DNA of 64,000 bases from Oscillospiraceae bacterium (GTDB lineage: Bacteria; Bacillota; Clostridia; Oscillospirales; Ruminococcaceae): the NCBI GenBank assembly GCA_021199795.1, contig JAJQHJ010000003.1, positions 248,001-312,000 of the forward strand, written 5' to 3'. The translations under genes were made by a program, and so were the position numbers. The notes below the pieces were generated by a model. That model searched no databases and had not been told where the DNA came from. It saw only the letters and a program-made list of their open reading frames with translations. Shown here one piece after another: positions 18,471-26,866 of this stretch; the stretch's first letter is position 1, and every line of letters starts with the position of its first letter.

Positions 18471-19640
18471 ATGAAAAGAGTATTTTTAATAGTTTTAGAC
18501 AGTGTCGGCTGTGGTGCTCTTCCTGACGCAGACTTATTCGGCGACGAGGGAACCAATACGCTTAGAAGCTGCTACAACACAGGCATTCTGAACATCCCTA
18601 ATCTTCAGAGGATGGGAATCGGAAATATCGAGGGTCTTTCATTTTTAGGAGAGACCGACAAGCCTACTGCCGCAGTTGCAAGGCTTCGTGAGAAGTCGAT
18701 GGGAAAGGACACCACCACGGGTCACTGGGAAATGGCAGGAATAGTTTCAAGCAAGCCGATGCCAACTTATCCGAATGGCTTTTCCGAGGAAATACTGAAT
18801 GAATTTTCTGAGAAGACAGGCAGGGGAGTCCTCTGCAACCTGCCGTATTCGGGAACCGATGTAATCAGAGACTACGGCGAAGAGCACATGAAAACGGGAA
18901 AACTTATTGTCTACACATCCGCCGACAGTGTCTTTCAGATTGCTGCTCATACAGATGTTGTTCCACTTGAAGAGTTATATCAGGATTGCCGGATTGCCCG
19001 TGAAATTCTCACTGGTGATAACGCAGTAGGACGTGTAATAGCAAGACCCTTTACAGGCGAGCCTGGCAATTTCACCAGAACTGCAGACAGAAAGGACTTC
19101 TCTTTGGAGCCGACTTCTGTAACAATGCTTGATGTTCTCAAGTCAGCCGGAAAGGATGTCATCGCAGTAGGCAAGATTACCGATATTTTTGCTGCGAAAG
19201 GCATCACGAAGTCTCTTCTGTCTCACGGAAATCCTGATTGTATGAGGGACACAATTGTGGCTCAGAACATGGATTTTGATGGTCTTGCATTCACCAACTT
19301 AGTTGACTTCGACATGGTCTATGGTCACAGAAATAATGCCGTCGGATATGCAACTGCCCTGAATGAATTCGATTCCTGGCTGGGCGGCTTCATTAGTGAT
19401 ATGAAGCCTGATGACATACTCATGATAACTGCTGACCACGGCTGTGACCCTGGCGACATCAGCACTGACCATTCCCGTGAATATGTACCGCTCATAGTTT
19501 ATGGCGAGAATGTAAAGCCCGTTAACATGGGAACGCTTCAGTCATTCACCGGAATTGCTTCAACCGTTTGCGATTACTTCGACTTGGATTCCGACTTTTA
19601 CGCTAAGAGTTTCCTTGGTGAAATTCTGAAAGAGGGCTGA
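18471..19640 (+). CDS. deoB: Phosphopentomutase
   Basis: A 389-residue member of the alkaline phosphatase superfamily that converts (deoxy)ribose 1-phosphate to the 5-phosphate, the DeoC substrate. Metal ligands appear in VLDSVGCG (Asp10), the nucleophile region GKDTTTGHWE, and ADHGCDPGDISTDHSRE near the C-terminus. The ATG at 18471 has GGAGGT about 9 bases upstream; an in-frame ATG at 18450 does not. cdd follows two bases after the stop. Confidence 0.96.
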   Translation: MKRVFLIVLDSVGCGALPDADLFGDEGTNTLRSCYNTGILNIPNLQRMGIGNIEGLSFLGETDKPTAAVARLREKSMGKDTTTGHWEMAGIVSSKPMPTYPNGFSEEILNEFSEKTGRGVLCNLPYSGTDVIRDYGEEHMKTGKLIVYTSADSVFQIAAHTDVVPLEELYQDCRIAREILTGDNAVGRVIARPFTGEPGNFTRTADRKDFSLEPTSVTMLDVLKSAGKDVIAVGKITDIFAAKGITKSLLSHGNPDCMRDTIVAQNMDFDGLAFTNLVDFDMVYGHRNNAVGYATALNEFDSWLGGFISDMKPDDILMITADHGCDPGDISTDHSREYVPLIVYGENVKPVNMGTLQSFTGIASTVCDYFDLDSDFYAKSFLGEILKEG

Positions 19641-19642
19641 AA

Positions 19643-20062
19643 ATGAGTACAATCACAAGAGAAGAGCTCTCAAGAATGGCTGTAGAAGCTATGTCTCATT
19701 CCTATTCACCCTATTCCGGATATAAGGTCGGAGCGGCACTTCTGTGTGCAGATGGAACAGTTTACACCGGAGCCAATATCGAAAATGCAAGCTATGGTGT
19801 TTCTAACTGTGCTGAAAGAACTGCTTTCTTCAAAGCTGTATTCGATGGCAAGCGCGAATTCACTGACATAGCTGTCTGCGGCGGTAAGGGCGGAGTGCTT
19901 GATGACGAGATTTTCTCTCCCTGCGGTGTTTGCAGACAGGTTATGAGGGAGTTCTGCGATGACGATTTCAGAATTCATATGGTTACAAAGTCTGATATTA
20001 CAACTGTAACGCTTGCAGAGCTTCTCCCATATGGCTTCAAGCCAGACAGACTTGAAAGATAG
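19643..20062 (+). CDS. cdd: Cytidine deaminase
   Basis: A 139-residue tetrameric-type zinc deaminase turning (deoxy)cytidine into (deoxy)uridine. The zinc site is Cys-Ala-Glu in NCAERTAFF and the PCGVCRQV pair near residue 93. YSPYSGYKVGAALL at the N-terminus is typical. It directly follows deoB and precedes pdp by 11 bases; its product is the substrate of Pdp. Confidence 0.97.
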   Translation: MSTITREELSRMAVEAMSHSYSPYSGYKVGAALLCADGTVYTGANIENASYGVSNCAERTAFFKAVFDGKREFTDIAVCGGKGGVLDDEIFSPCGVCRQVMREFCDDDFRIHMVTKSDITTVTLAELLPYGFKPDRLER

Positions 20063-20073
20063 GAGAAATCACT

Positions 20074-21372
20074 ATGACAATGTACGATATAATCCTCAAA
20101 AAGCGCAGAGGATATGAACTTACTGATGAGGAAATCAAGTATGCTGTTGACGGTTTCACCGACGGCAGTATTCCTGATTACCAGATGTCTGCGCTCGCGA
20201 TGGCAATATGCTTTAACTCCATGACCGATCGCGAAACTGCAACCCTCACTTTTGCAATGGCTGATTCTGGAGACCAGCTGGACTTGTCCGAATTCGGCAA
20301 CATGACCTGCGATAAGCACTCGACCGGTGGAGTGGGTGACAAAACCTCTCTTATCGTTGCACCACTTGTCGCATCCTGTGGCGGAGTTTTTGCTAAGATG
20401 AGCGGCAGAGGACTTGGCCACACTGGTGGAACAATCGATAAGCTTGAATCCATCCGTGGCTATAGAACAGAACTTACTGAGGAAGAATTCCTGGACCAGA
20501 CAAGGAAGATAGGCATCTGCGTCATCGGTCAGACCGGAAACATGACTCCCGCCGACAAGAAACTCTATGCACTAAGGGATGTAACTGCAACTGTTGACAG
20601 TATTCCTCTCATTGCTTCTAGCGTCATGTCAAAAAAGCTTGCCGCAGGTGCCAAGTCGATAGTACTTGACGTCAAAGCCGGAAGCGGTGCATTTATGTCA
20701 GATGCTGAATCAGCAAAGGTTCTGGCTGAAAAGATGGTTGAAATCGGAAGAAGATGTGGGCGTAACGTCTCTGCACTGATAACAAATATGGATGTACCTC
20801 TCGGAAAGAACGTAGGAAATTCCCTTGAGGTTCTGGAAGCCATTTCAGTTCTCAAGGGCGAAACCAAGGGTGAGTTAAGAGAGCTTTGTCTTGAGCTTGC
20901 TTCAACGCTTCTTTCGATGTGTCATGATATTTCGCATGATGCTGCACGAAAGATGGCTGAGAATGCCCTTGACAGTGGCTCAGCATTCGAGAAATTCAAG
21001 CAGTGGATTTCCGCTCAGGGCGGCAATGCCGATTGGGCAGATAATACCGACCTCTTCCCGAAAGCTCAGTATAGCTTTGAAGTCAGAGCAACAAAGAATG
21101 GCGTAATCCAGTCGATGAATACAGCCCAGATAGGCAGAGCCTCTTCTGCGCTTGGTGCAGGCAGAATGAAAAAGGGCGATCCTATAGATCTTGAAGCCGG
21201 AATCATCATCGAAAAGAAGACTGGCGATGAAGTAAAAAAAGGCGATTTGCTTGCAACACTCTATTCAAACAAGCAGGATACACTTCTTAGCTCGTCGATA
21301 ATCTATACTGATGCACTTACAATTTCTGACGAGCCAGTGGAAAAGCCAAAGCTCATCTTTGATAGAGTCTGA
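20074..21372 (+). CDS. pdp: Pyrimidine-nucleoside phosphorylase
   Basis: A 432-residue phosphorylase of the thymidine/pyrimidine nucleoside type. The phosphate-binding KHSTGGVGDKTSL motif is near residue 80, followed by SGRGLGHTGGT and the C-terminal Pyr_NP domain (from about 345, with KKGDPIDLEAG). It splits uridine and thymidine to base plus sugar 1-phosphate. Last gene of the deoxynucleoside salvage run. AGGAGAAAT precedes the ATG. Confidence 0.95.
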   Translation: MTMYDIILKKRRGYELTDEEIKYAVDGFTDGSIPDYQMSALAMAICFNSMTDRETATLTFAMADSGDQLDLSEFGNMTCDKHSTGGVGDKTSLIVAPLVASCGGVFAKMSGRGLGHTGGTIDKLESIRGYRTELTEEEFLDQTRKIGICVIGQTGNMTPADKKLYALRDVTATVDSIPLIASSVMSKKLAAGAKSIVLDVKAGSGAFMSDAESAKVLAEKMVEIGRRCGRNVSALITNMDVPLGKNVGNSLEVLEAISVLKGETKGELRELCLELASTLLSMCHDISHDAARKMAENALDSGSAFEKFKQWISAQGGNADWADNTDLFPKAQYSFEVRATKNGVIQSMNTAQIGRASSALGAGRMKKGDPIDLEAGIIIEKKTGDEVKKGDLLATLYSNKQDTLLSSSIIYTDALTISDEPVEKPKLIFDRV

Positions 21373-21413
21373 CAGCTGTAAAACTCTCTCGCTTTACATC
21401 GACAAAATTCATC

Positions 21414-21441
21414 TTGAAAACCAGTCCTGATGTGATATCAT
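21414..21441 (+). promoter_or_regulatory. Putative extended -10 promoter for the DUF6514-like gene
   Basis: TTGAAA (21414-21419), 16-base spacer, TATCAT (21436-21441) with TGA just upstream (21433-21435). Confidence 0.6.
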
Positions 21442-21472
21442 CTTCCCGAAAAAGCTTTCGGGAGGTGAAAAT

Positions 21473-21682
21473 ATGGTTACATACAAGGTGATTGGTGACT
21501 GTAAAGGCGTTTGCACTTACGGCATAATTGCTGTCGACTCTGACAGGGTCTTGGATGAAATCAAAGACATAAGCGTAAACAAGAATGCAGTCGAAGAGCT
21601 TGCCTGGCTTATGAACCGTGAGCAGCTGTCTCTGATTCATTTCAGGGATGCAGTTGAGGATTTTCTTGTCAGGGAATATTAA
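21473..21682 (+). CDS. Small DUF6514-like protein
   Basis: A 69-residue soluble protein. The pattern is a short beta hairpin (YKVIGDCKGVCTYGIIAVD), then an Asp/Lys-rich turn (VLDEIKDISVNKNAVEELAWL) and a C-terminal helix ending in HFRDAVEDFLVREY. This resembles the clostridial DUF6514 family, whose function is unknown; the assignment is from memory of the pattern. A strong GGGAGGTG precedes the ATG. The alpha/beta hydrolase gene follows after 18 bases. Confidence 0.7.
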   Translation: MVTYKVIGDCKGVCTYGIIAVDSDRVLDEIKDISVNKNAVEELAWLMNREQLSLIHFRDAVEDFLVREY

Positions 21683-21700
21683 AACTTCGGAGGAATTAAT

Positions 21701-22462
21701 ATGGAAGCAGTTTCAATCACACTCAATGAAGAAAGAAACGTCAGCCTTACTGCATATTTGCAGCCAGTTGGCGGAGAATTCTGGGGAATAGAAAAGCGTC
21801 CTGCTATGATAGTCCTCCCTGGTGGAGGATATATGTACTGTTCAGCCAGGGAAGCAGACCCAATAGCTTTTGTTTACTTGCAGGCAGGTTATCAGGTATT
21901 TATTCTGAGATACTCTCTGGGAGAGAACTGCACATGGAGCAATCCTCTTGACGATTATGAACAGGCTTATAAGCTGATTCAGGACAACAGCGAAGAGTGG
22001 CATGTCGATATGAGTAAGATTGCCGTAATCGGATTCTCTGCCGGAGGACACCTTGCAGCGGCAACTGCTACTATGTCGAAGTATCGTCCTCAGGCTTGCA
22101 TCTTAGGCTATCCTGTCATTGTAAAGGATACAGCAGATGTCTATTGCCCGACAGCTCCTGACATAATCGCCGCAGTTGACGAGAAGACAAGCCCATGCTT
22201 CATCTTTTCTTCAAGAACTGACGGAACTGTCCCTCCGGAGAATACTATCCAGCTTTTGGATGCTTTGTACAAGCATAATGTCCCGTTTGAAGCCCATATC
22301 TATGGCTATGCCAATCATGGCTTCTCCACCTGCGAGCCCTGTTTGCAGAATACCGACTGGATATGTTCAAGAACCCGGAACTGGGGCAAGGACAGCCTCG
22401 AATGGCTGGGAGATACAATCGGGGTTCTAAGAGTAGGAGACCCCGACTGGATGAAGAACTGA
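21701..22462 (+). CDS. Alpha/beta hydrolase, carbohydrate-esterase-like
   Basis: A 253-residue cytoplasmic hydrolase without signal peptide. The oxyanion loop is MIVLPGGGYMYCSAREADP near residue 35. The nucleophile elbow is IGFSAGGHLAA near residue 112, an acidic residue follows in SSRTDGTVPPEN, and the His is in YANHGFS. The HGGG-like loop and length match the BD-FAE/acetyl-xylan-esterase-like group, often acting on acetylated or feruloylated sugars. With the GH43 and a second esterase in the window it may help process plant oligosaccharides, but that is inference. A terminator follows at 22472-22511. Confidence 0.8.
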   Translation: MEAVSITLNEERNVSLTAYLQPVGGEFWGIEKRPAMIVLPGGGYMYCSAREADPIAFVYLQAGYQVFILRYSLGENCTWSNPLDDYEQAYKLIQDNSEEWHVDMSKIAVIGFSAGGHLAAATATMSKYRPQACILGYPVIVKDTADVYCPTAPDIIAAVDEKTSPCFIFSSRTDGTVPPENTIQLLDALYKHNVPFEAHIYGYANHGFSTCEPCLQNTDWICSRTRNWGKDSLEWLGDTIGVLRVGDPDWMKN

Positions 22463-22471
22463 TTTTTCCTG

Positions 22472-22511
22472 TCCGCCGATGTCAATCACTGCGTCGGCGG
22501 ATTCTTTTTTA
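22472..22511 (+). terminator. Rho-independent terminator after the alpha/beta hydrolase
   Basis: An 8-bp GC-rich stem (TCCGCCGA at 22472-22479 with 22494-22501) followed by TTCTTTTTT. Confidence 0.88.
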
Positions 22512-22540
22512 CATTCTCAAAATCTTTTTTGAAAAAAGGC

Positions 22541-22569
22541 TTGACAAACGCTTTCGGATTTAGTATAAT
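22541..22569 (+). promoter_or_regulatory. Consensus promoter of tRNA-Val
   Basis: Perfect TTGACA (22541-22546) and TATAAT (22564-22569) with a 17-base spacer. Confidence 0.88.
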
Positions 22570-22586
22570 CTATTCTGTTCTCAAAC

Positions 22587-22662
22587 GAAGGTATAGCTCA
22601 GCTGGTAGAGCACCTGCTTGACGTGCAGGGGGTCATAGGTTCGAGTCCTATTATCTTCACCA
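22587..22662 (+). tRNA. tRNA-Val (anticodon GAC)
   Basis: A 76-base cloverleaf with encoded CCA. The acceptor stem is GAAGGTA with TATCTTC, the D-loop has AGCTCAGCTGGTAGAGC, the anticodon stem CCTGC/GCAGG encloses TTGACGT, and the T-arm has GGTTCGAGTCC. Anticodon GAC reads GUC/GUU. Confidence 0.95.
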
Positions 22663-22664
22663 TC

Positions 22665-22695
22665 ACCGCTTCAATCCGAAGCGGTTTTATTTTTG
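22665..22695 (+). terminator. Terminator of tRNA-Val
   Basis: A perfect 8-bp stem (ACCGCTTC at 22665-22672 with 22678-22685), five-base loop, T-rich tail. Confidence 0.85.
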
Positions 22696-22706
22696 CAAAA
22701 AAGTAC

Positions 22707-22734
22707 TTGACATTTGTAAATATGATGTTATAAT
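22707..22734 (+). promoter_or_regulatory. Promoter of the first MarR/ABC exporter operon
   Basis: TTGACA (22707-22712), 16-base spacer, TATAAT (22729-22734). The palindromic candidate operator begins immediately after the -10. Confidence 0.82.
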
Positions 22735-22735
22735 T

Positions 22736-22768
22736 AGTTGCGAACGCGATAGTTGCGATTGCAACTAT
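22736..22768 (+). promoter_or_regulatory. Candidate MarR operator
   Basis: A perfect inverted repeat, ATAGTTGC at 22749-22756 and GCAACTAT at 22761-22768 with a 4-base centre. A further copy of AGTTGCGA lies 15 bases upstream (22736-22743). It overlaps the expected transcription start and precedes the MarR gene, so autorepression is likely. Confidence 0.65.
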
Positions 22769-22797
22769 TTTATTACAATCGAAAGGGAGAATTTTTT

Positions 22798-23247
22798 TTG
22801 CCTAAAATACTAAGACAAACAGACGTAATCAGCCGCTGCGGAAATCTCTTCAGGGCTGACAGACTCAAGGAAAATGAGCTATGCGAGGGGCTCTGCTCCT
22901 GGCACTTAGCCTACATCATACCAATAGTTCGTCACCCGGGAATCTCTGCTGAAGAGCTTGGAAGACATGTATTCGTCAACAAGAGCAATATTGCAAGGAA
23001 TCTTGCCCATCTTGAGGAAGACGGTTTCATCACCCGCGAGCAGTCAAAGACCGACAAGAGGATATTATGCTGTTACCCTACGGAAAAGCTTGAAGCAGTG
23101 CTTCCAGCTGTAATGGAAGCTACAAACGAATGGAACGACTACATCACAGAAGATTTGACTCCGGAGGAAAGGGAGACTTTTGTGTCTTTGTTAGCTAGAG
23201 TCGCCAATCGTGCAAGAGAATACTATGAGGGGAGAGAGAAGCCATGA
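22798..23247 (+). CDS. MarR-family regulator of the adjacent ABC exporter
   Basis: A 149-residue winged-helix regulator. The DNA-binding part is ISAEELGRHVFVNKSNIARNLAHLEEDGFITREQSKTDKR in overview (about residues 60-100; recognition helix NKSNIARNLAHL), ending in the usual wing with a DKR motif. The start is TTG at 22798, with GAAAGGGAGA about 8 bases upstream; an earlier TTG at 22753 lies inside the operator. The stop overlaps the first exporter gene in ATGA, so regulator and pump are made together. MarR proteins of this layout usually repress their own operon until a drug-like ligand binds. Confidence 0.88.
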   Translation: MPKILRQTDVISRCGNLFRADRLKENELCEGLCSWHLAYIIPIVRHPGISAEELGRHVFVNKSNIARNLAHLEEDGFITREQSKTDKRILCCYPTEKLEAVLPAVMEATNEWNDYITEDLTPEERETFVSLLARVANRAREYYEGREKP

Positions 23248-24968
23248 AGCTGATCTTGCGTTATCTCAAGCCGATATGGAGCTCTGTGGTAATTGCTATG
23301 ACAATCAAGTCAGTCGGAACTATCGCTGAGCTTGCCCTCCCGTATATTTTGAGTTACGTTCTGGGAAGTGTTGTCGTACATGAGAATGTTTCTGAAATTG
23401 TATTCTGGGGAGGACTCATGGTAGTCTGCTCCGTATTTGCGTGCACTTTGAATGTAATTGCAAACCGACGTTCAGAATTGATTACAAGGACTGCAGTAGA
23501 AAAGCTCCGTCAGGATCTCTTTGAGAAAACTATCCGGCTTTCTGCGGCACAGACGGACAAATTCACGATAGCATCCTTGGAATCAAGAATCACGACTGAT
23601 ACCTACAACATCAGGCATTTTTTAGGAACCATGCAACGAATGGGTATCCGTCAACCGATAATGCTTATCGGTGGAGTTATCATCACCCTTGCCATGGACG
23701 CTCATCTTGCAATTGTTATGATAGCAATGGTTCCGATAGTGTTTGCCGTAGTCTGCTTCATTTCCATGAGAGGCGTACCGCTCTACACCAAAGTCCAGCA
23801 TTCAGTTGATGGAATGACAAGAGTAGTACGTGAAGATGTTTCCGGCATCAGAGTGATAAAGGCTCTTTCAAAGGAAACCTACGAGCAGAACCGTTACGAC
23901 GTCACAAACAAAGCACTCGTAAAGGACGAAAAGAAAGCTAACATCACTATGGGTCTTGTCAACCCGATAATGACCCTCTCTATGAACCTTGGCATTGTAG
24001 TTGTTGTAGTACTTGCTGCGTACAGAATCCAGGGCGGAACCTCCGCTCCGGAAACAGTAATAGCTTTCATGCAGTACTTTACTCTCATTTCAAACGCACT
24101 TATGGGTGTAACTAGGCTTTTTGTCATGTTTACAAAAGCAGAAGCGTCCTCGAAACGTGTCGATGAAATTCTCTTCTGTGAAGAGGATCTTGAAGTATCT
24201 GATAAATCGGAGCATCCTGATATTGAAACTGACAAGCACATCGTTTTCAAAAACGTTTCTTTCTCATATGAGGGCAAAAAGAACAACCTTGAAAATATCA
24301 ATTTTGAGATAGAACGCGGCGGAACCCTTGGCATAATCGGTGCCACCGGCAGTGGCAAATCAACAATTATCAAGCTCCTGATGCGATTCTATGATGTAAC
24401 CGATGGTGCAATCTACATTGACGGCAAAGATATAAGAACCATCCCGAAAGATGAGCTCTATAAGCTTTTCGGCAGTGCAATGCAGAATGATTTTCTTTAT
24501 GCAGATACGATAGAAGAGAATATCCGCTTCGGCAGAAATCTTTCGCATGAAGAAATTGTTGAAGCTGCCAGAATAGCTCAGGCAGATGGCTTCATATCCG
24601 CAAAGAAAGATGGCTATGAAAGCGTTCTGGCTGTCAAGGGAGCTAACCTCTCCGGCGGTCAGAAGCAGAGAGTTCTTATCTCCCGAGCAGTAGCGACCAA
24701 GCCGGATATACTTATTCTCGACGACAGCTCATCTGCACTTGATTACAAGACAGATGCAAATCTCAGAAAAGCACTTGCAGAAAATATTCACGATTCAACG
24801 GTAATAACTGTTGCTCAGAGAGTTTCTTCAGTCAAGAACTGCGACAGAATTCTTGTCCTCGATGAGGGAGAAATTATCGGCTATGGCACTCATGATGAGC
24901 TGATGGAAAGCTGCACTGAGTATCGCGAAATTAGTGAATCACAGATGGGAGGCGGTTTCGTTGAATAA
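23244..24968 (+). CDS. ABC exporter half-transporter with degenerate catalytic site (MDR type)
   Basis: A 574-residue membrane-ATPase fusion: six-helix exporter domain (about 1-310), then a nucleotide-binding domain with Walker A GATGSGKST, signature LSGGQKQR and Walker B ILILDDSSSAL. The catalytic Glu after Walker B is Asp, and the switch His is Gln (VAQRVSS). These are the marks of the non-catalytic half of heterodimeric exporters such as BmrC/TM287. Its intact LSGGQ serves the active site of its partner. It overlaps MarR by four bases and the next gene by eight, so a stoichiometric heterodimer is expected. Confidence 0.92.
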   Translation: MKLILRYLKPIWSSVVIAMTIKSVGTIAELALPYILSYVLGSVVVHENVSEIVFWGGLMVVCSVFACTLNVIANRRSELITRTAVEKLRQDLFEKTIRLSAAQTDKFTIASLESRITTDTYNIRHFLGTMQRMGIRQPIMLIGGVIITLAMDAHLAIVMIAMVPIVFAVVCFISMRGVPLYTKVQHSVDGMTRVVREDVSGIRVIKALSKETYEQNRYDVTNKALVKDEKKANITMGLVNPIMTLSMNLGIVVVVVLAAYRIQGGTSAPETVIAFMQYFTLISNALMGVTRLFVMFTKAEASSKRVDEILFCEEDLEVSDKSEHPDIETDKHIVFKNVSFSYEGKKNNLENINFEIERGGTLGIIGATGSGKSTIIKLLMRFYDVTDGAIYIDGKDIRTIPKDELYKLFGSAMQNDFLYADTIEENIRFGRNLSHEEIVEAARIAQADGFISAKKDGYESVLAVKGANLSGGQKQRVLISRAVATKPDILILDDSSSALDYKTDANLRKALAENIHDSTVITVAQRVSSVKNCDRILVLDEGEIIGYGTHDELMESCTEYREISESQMGGGFVE

Positions 24969-26799
24969 ACTTCAAAATGATATAAAAGGTCAGTCTAGGA
25001 AGGGTGAAACGCAGAAGCTCGACAAGAAGACAAGAAACGGCGTCCTCCTAAGGCTTTCAAAATACATACTCCAGCACAAGTTTCTCTTTGCAATTGCAAT
25101 AATCCTGACTCTCGTTTCAAATCAGCTCGCTCTTATGGGACCGCAGTATTCTGGAGACGCAATAGACGCCATGGCTTCAACTGGAAATGTCGATTTCCAG
25201 GCGGTCTGGCAGAACGTTGTACGTATGCTTGCCTGCTATATTTTTTCAGCAGTTCTATCCTACGTAATGGCGGTTCTGATGATTCATATAAGCCAGAAGA
25301 TTGTCTACACTATGCGGCGTGAGCTTTTTGAAAAGCTTACAAATCTGCCTATTGGCTACTTCGATACCCATCCGGCAGGCGACATGATAAGCCGAATTTC
25401 TTATGACATCGATACTGTCAATACCTCGTTGTCGACCGATTTGGTACAGGTTCTCACCAGTATCTATACGGTTGTAGGTTCGCTTGTTTTCATGTGGCAG
25501 ATATCTAAGCCACTGATTATCGTATTCGTCATAACTGTTCCTATTTCGGTAATCATGACTCAGTATCGATCTAAAAAAGTCCGTCCTCTTTTCCACAAGC
25601 GTTCATCTGAGCTAGGAGAGCTCAATGGTTATGCAGAGGAAATGCTCTCCGGTGGAAGAACAATCTCCGCATACGGCATGGAAGAGGAAATCTCTTCGCG
25701 CTTCGGCAAAAGAAACAAGCAGGCTATGGACGCCGACTACACAGCAGAATATTACGGCGCACTTTTGGGACCGTCTGTAGGACTTGTAAATAACCTGTCA
25801 CTGTCTCTTATCATGATCTTAGGCGGAATAATGTACATGTTCTCGAGCTCTGGTGCTGTACAGGAAGCCTCTCTCTTCTTCATATCGCTCGGTGGAGTTG
25901 CGAAGTTCGTCCAGTATTCTAGAAAGTTTGCGGGACCTATAAACGAATTCGCACAGATAATGAACGAATTCCAGTCTGCATTCTCAGCAGCTGAGCGCGT
26001 ATTCAGAATCTTGGATGAGAATCCGGAGCCAGCTGACTCACCTGATGCCTTGCCGCTGAATGAAGTCAACGGAGAAGTAGAGCTCAAGGACATCACATTC
26101 AGCTATAACAAGGGCAGAACTATTCTAAAGGGCATTGATATTCATGCTGAGCAGGGCAAGACCATAGCCATAGTCGGACCTACAGGAGCAGGCAAGACAA
26201 CGATAATAAACCTACTGATGCGCTTCTATGAACCCGACAGCGGAGAAATCACCGTTGATGGCACTGAGATTCACGACCTGAAGCGATCCGACTTGAGGCG
26301 TGCATACACAATGGTACTCCAGGACACTTGGCTATTCGGCGGTACTATCTACGAAAATATTGCCTATGGCAGGGAAGACGCCACGATGGAAGAAGTCAGG
26401 GAAGCAGCCAGAGCCGCAAAGATGGAGTCCTATATTGAACACCTCCCGAACGGCTATGACACCGTAATTTCCGATGATGGCGTGAATATTTCCAAGGGTC
26501 AGCGTCAGCTCATAACTATTGCAAGAGCCATGCTCATGAATGAGAAAACGCATATGCTTATCTTAGACGAAGCGACTTCCAATGTCGACTCAAGAACCGA
26601 AATTCTCATTCAGGAAGCAATGAAGAAGCTTATGAGCGGAAAGACTTCGTTCGTAATAGCACACAGACTTTCTACGATTCGGAACGCAGATATGATCCTT
26701 GTTCTCCAGAATGGTGAAATTACCGAGTGTGGAACCCATGACGAGCTGATGGAAAAAGGCGGCTTCTATGCAACGCTTTATAATTCACAGTTTGTGTGA
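24961..26799 (+). CDS. ABC exporter half-transporter with intact catalytic site (MDR type)
   Basis: A 612-residue partner of the upstream exporter half: a short Lys-rich cytoplasmic lead, six membrane helices (to about 330), then an ATPase domain with Walker A GPTGAGKTT, Walker B MLILDEATSNVD and H-loop IAHRLST, all canonical. Its signature is degenerate (ISKGQRQ instead of LSGGQ). So the two proteins together make one active and one degenerate ATP site. The start is TTG at 24961, about 8 bases after GGGAGG and overlapping the previous stop; an in-frame ATG at 24934 has no ribosome binding site. Confidence 0.92.
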   Translation: MNKLQNDIKGQSRKGETQKLDKKTRNGVLLRLSKYILQHKFLFAIAIILTLVSNQLALMGPQYSGDAIDAMASTGNVDFQAVWQNVVRMLACYIFSAVLSYVMAVLMIHISQKIVYTMRRELFEKLTNLPIGYFDTHPAGDMISRISYDIDTVNTSLSTDLVQVLTSIYTVVGSLVFMWQISKPLIIVFVITVPISVIMTQYRSKKVRPLFHKRSSELGELNGYAEEMLSGGRTISAYGMEEEISSRFGKRNKQAMDADYTAEYYGALLGPSVGLVNNLSLSLIMILGGIMYMFSSSGAVQEASLFFISLGGVAKFVQYSRKFAGPINEFAQIMNEFQSAFSAAERVFRILDENPEPADSPDALPLNEVNGEVELKDITFSYNKGRTILKGIDIHAEQGKTIAIVGPTGAGKTTIINLLMRFYEPDSGEITVDGTEIHDLKRSDLRRAYTMVLQDTWLFGGTIYENIAYGREDATMEEVREAARAAKMESYIEHLPNGYDTVISDDGVNISKGQRQLITIARAMLMNEKTHMLILDEATSNVDSRTEILIQEAMKKLMSGKTSFVIAHRLSTIRNADMILVLQNGEITECGTHDELMEKGGFYATLYNSQFV

Positions 26800-26805
26800 T
26801 TTCTC

Positions 26806-26834
26806 TTGCAAACTCTTCTGAAATCGTGTATAAT
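26806..26834 (+). promoter_or_regulatory. Promoter of the HAD hydrolase gene
   Basis: TTGCAA (26806-26811), 17-base spacer, TATAAT (26829-26834). Confidence 0.78.
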
Positions 26835-26866
26835 ACTCTCGAACGATAACCTGGGAGGGAATGCAA

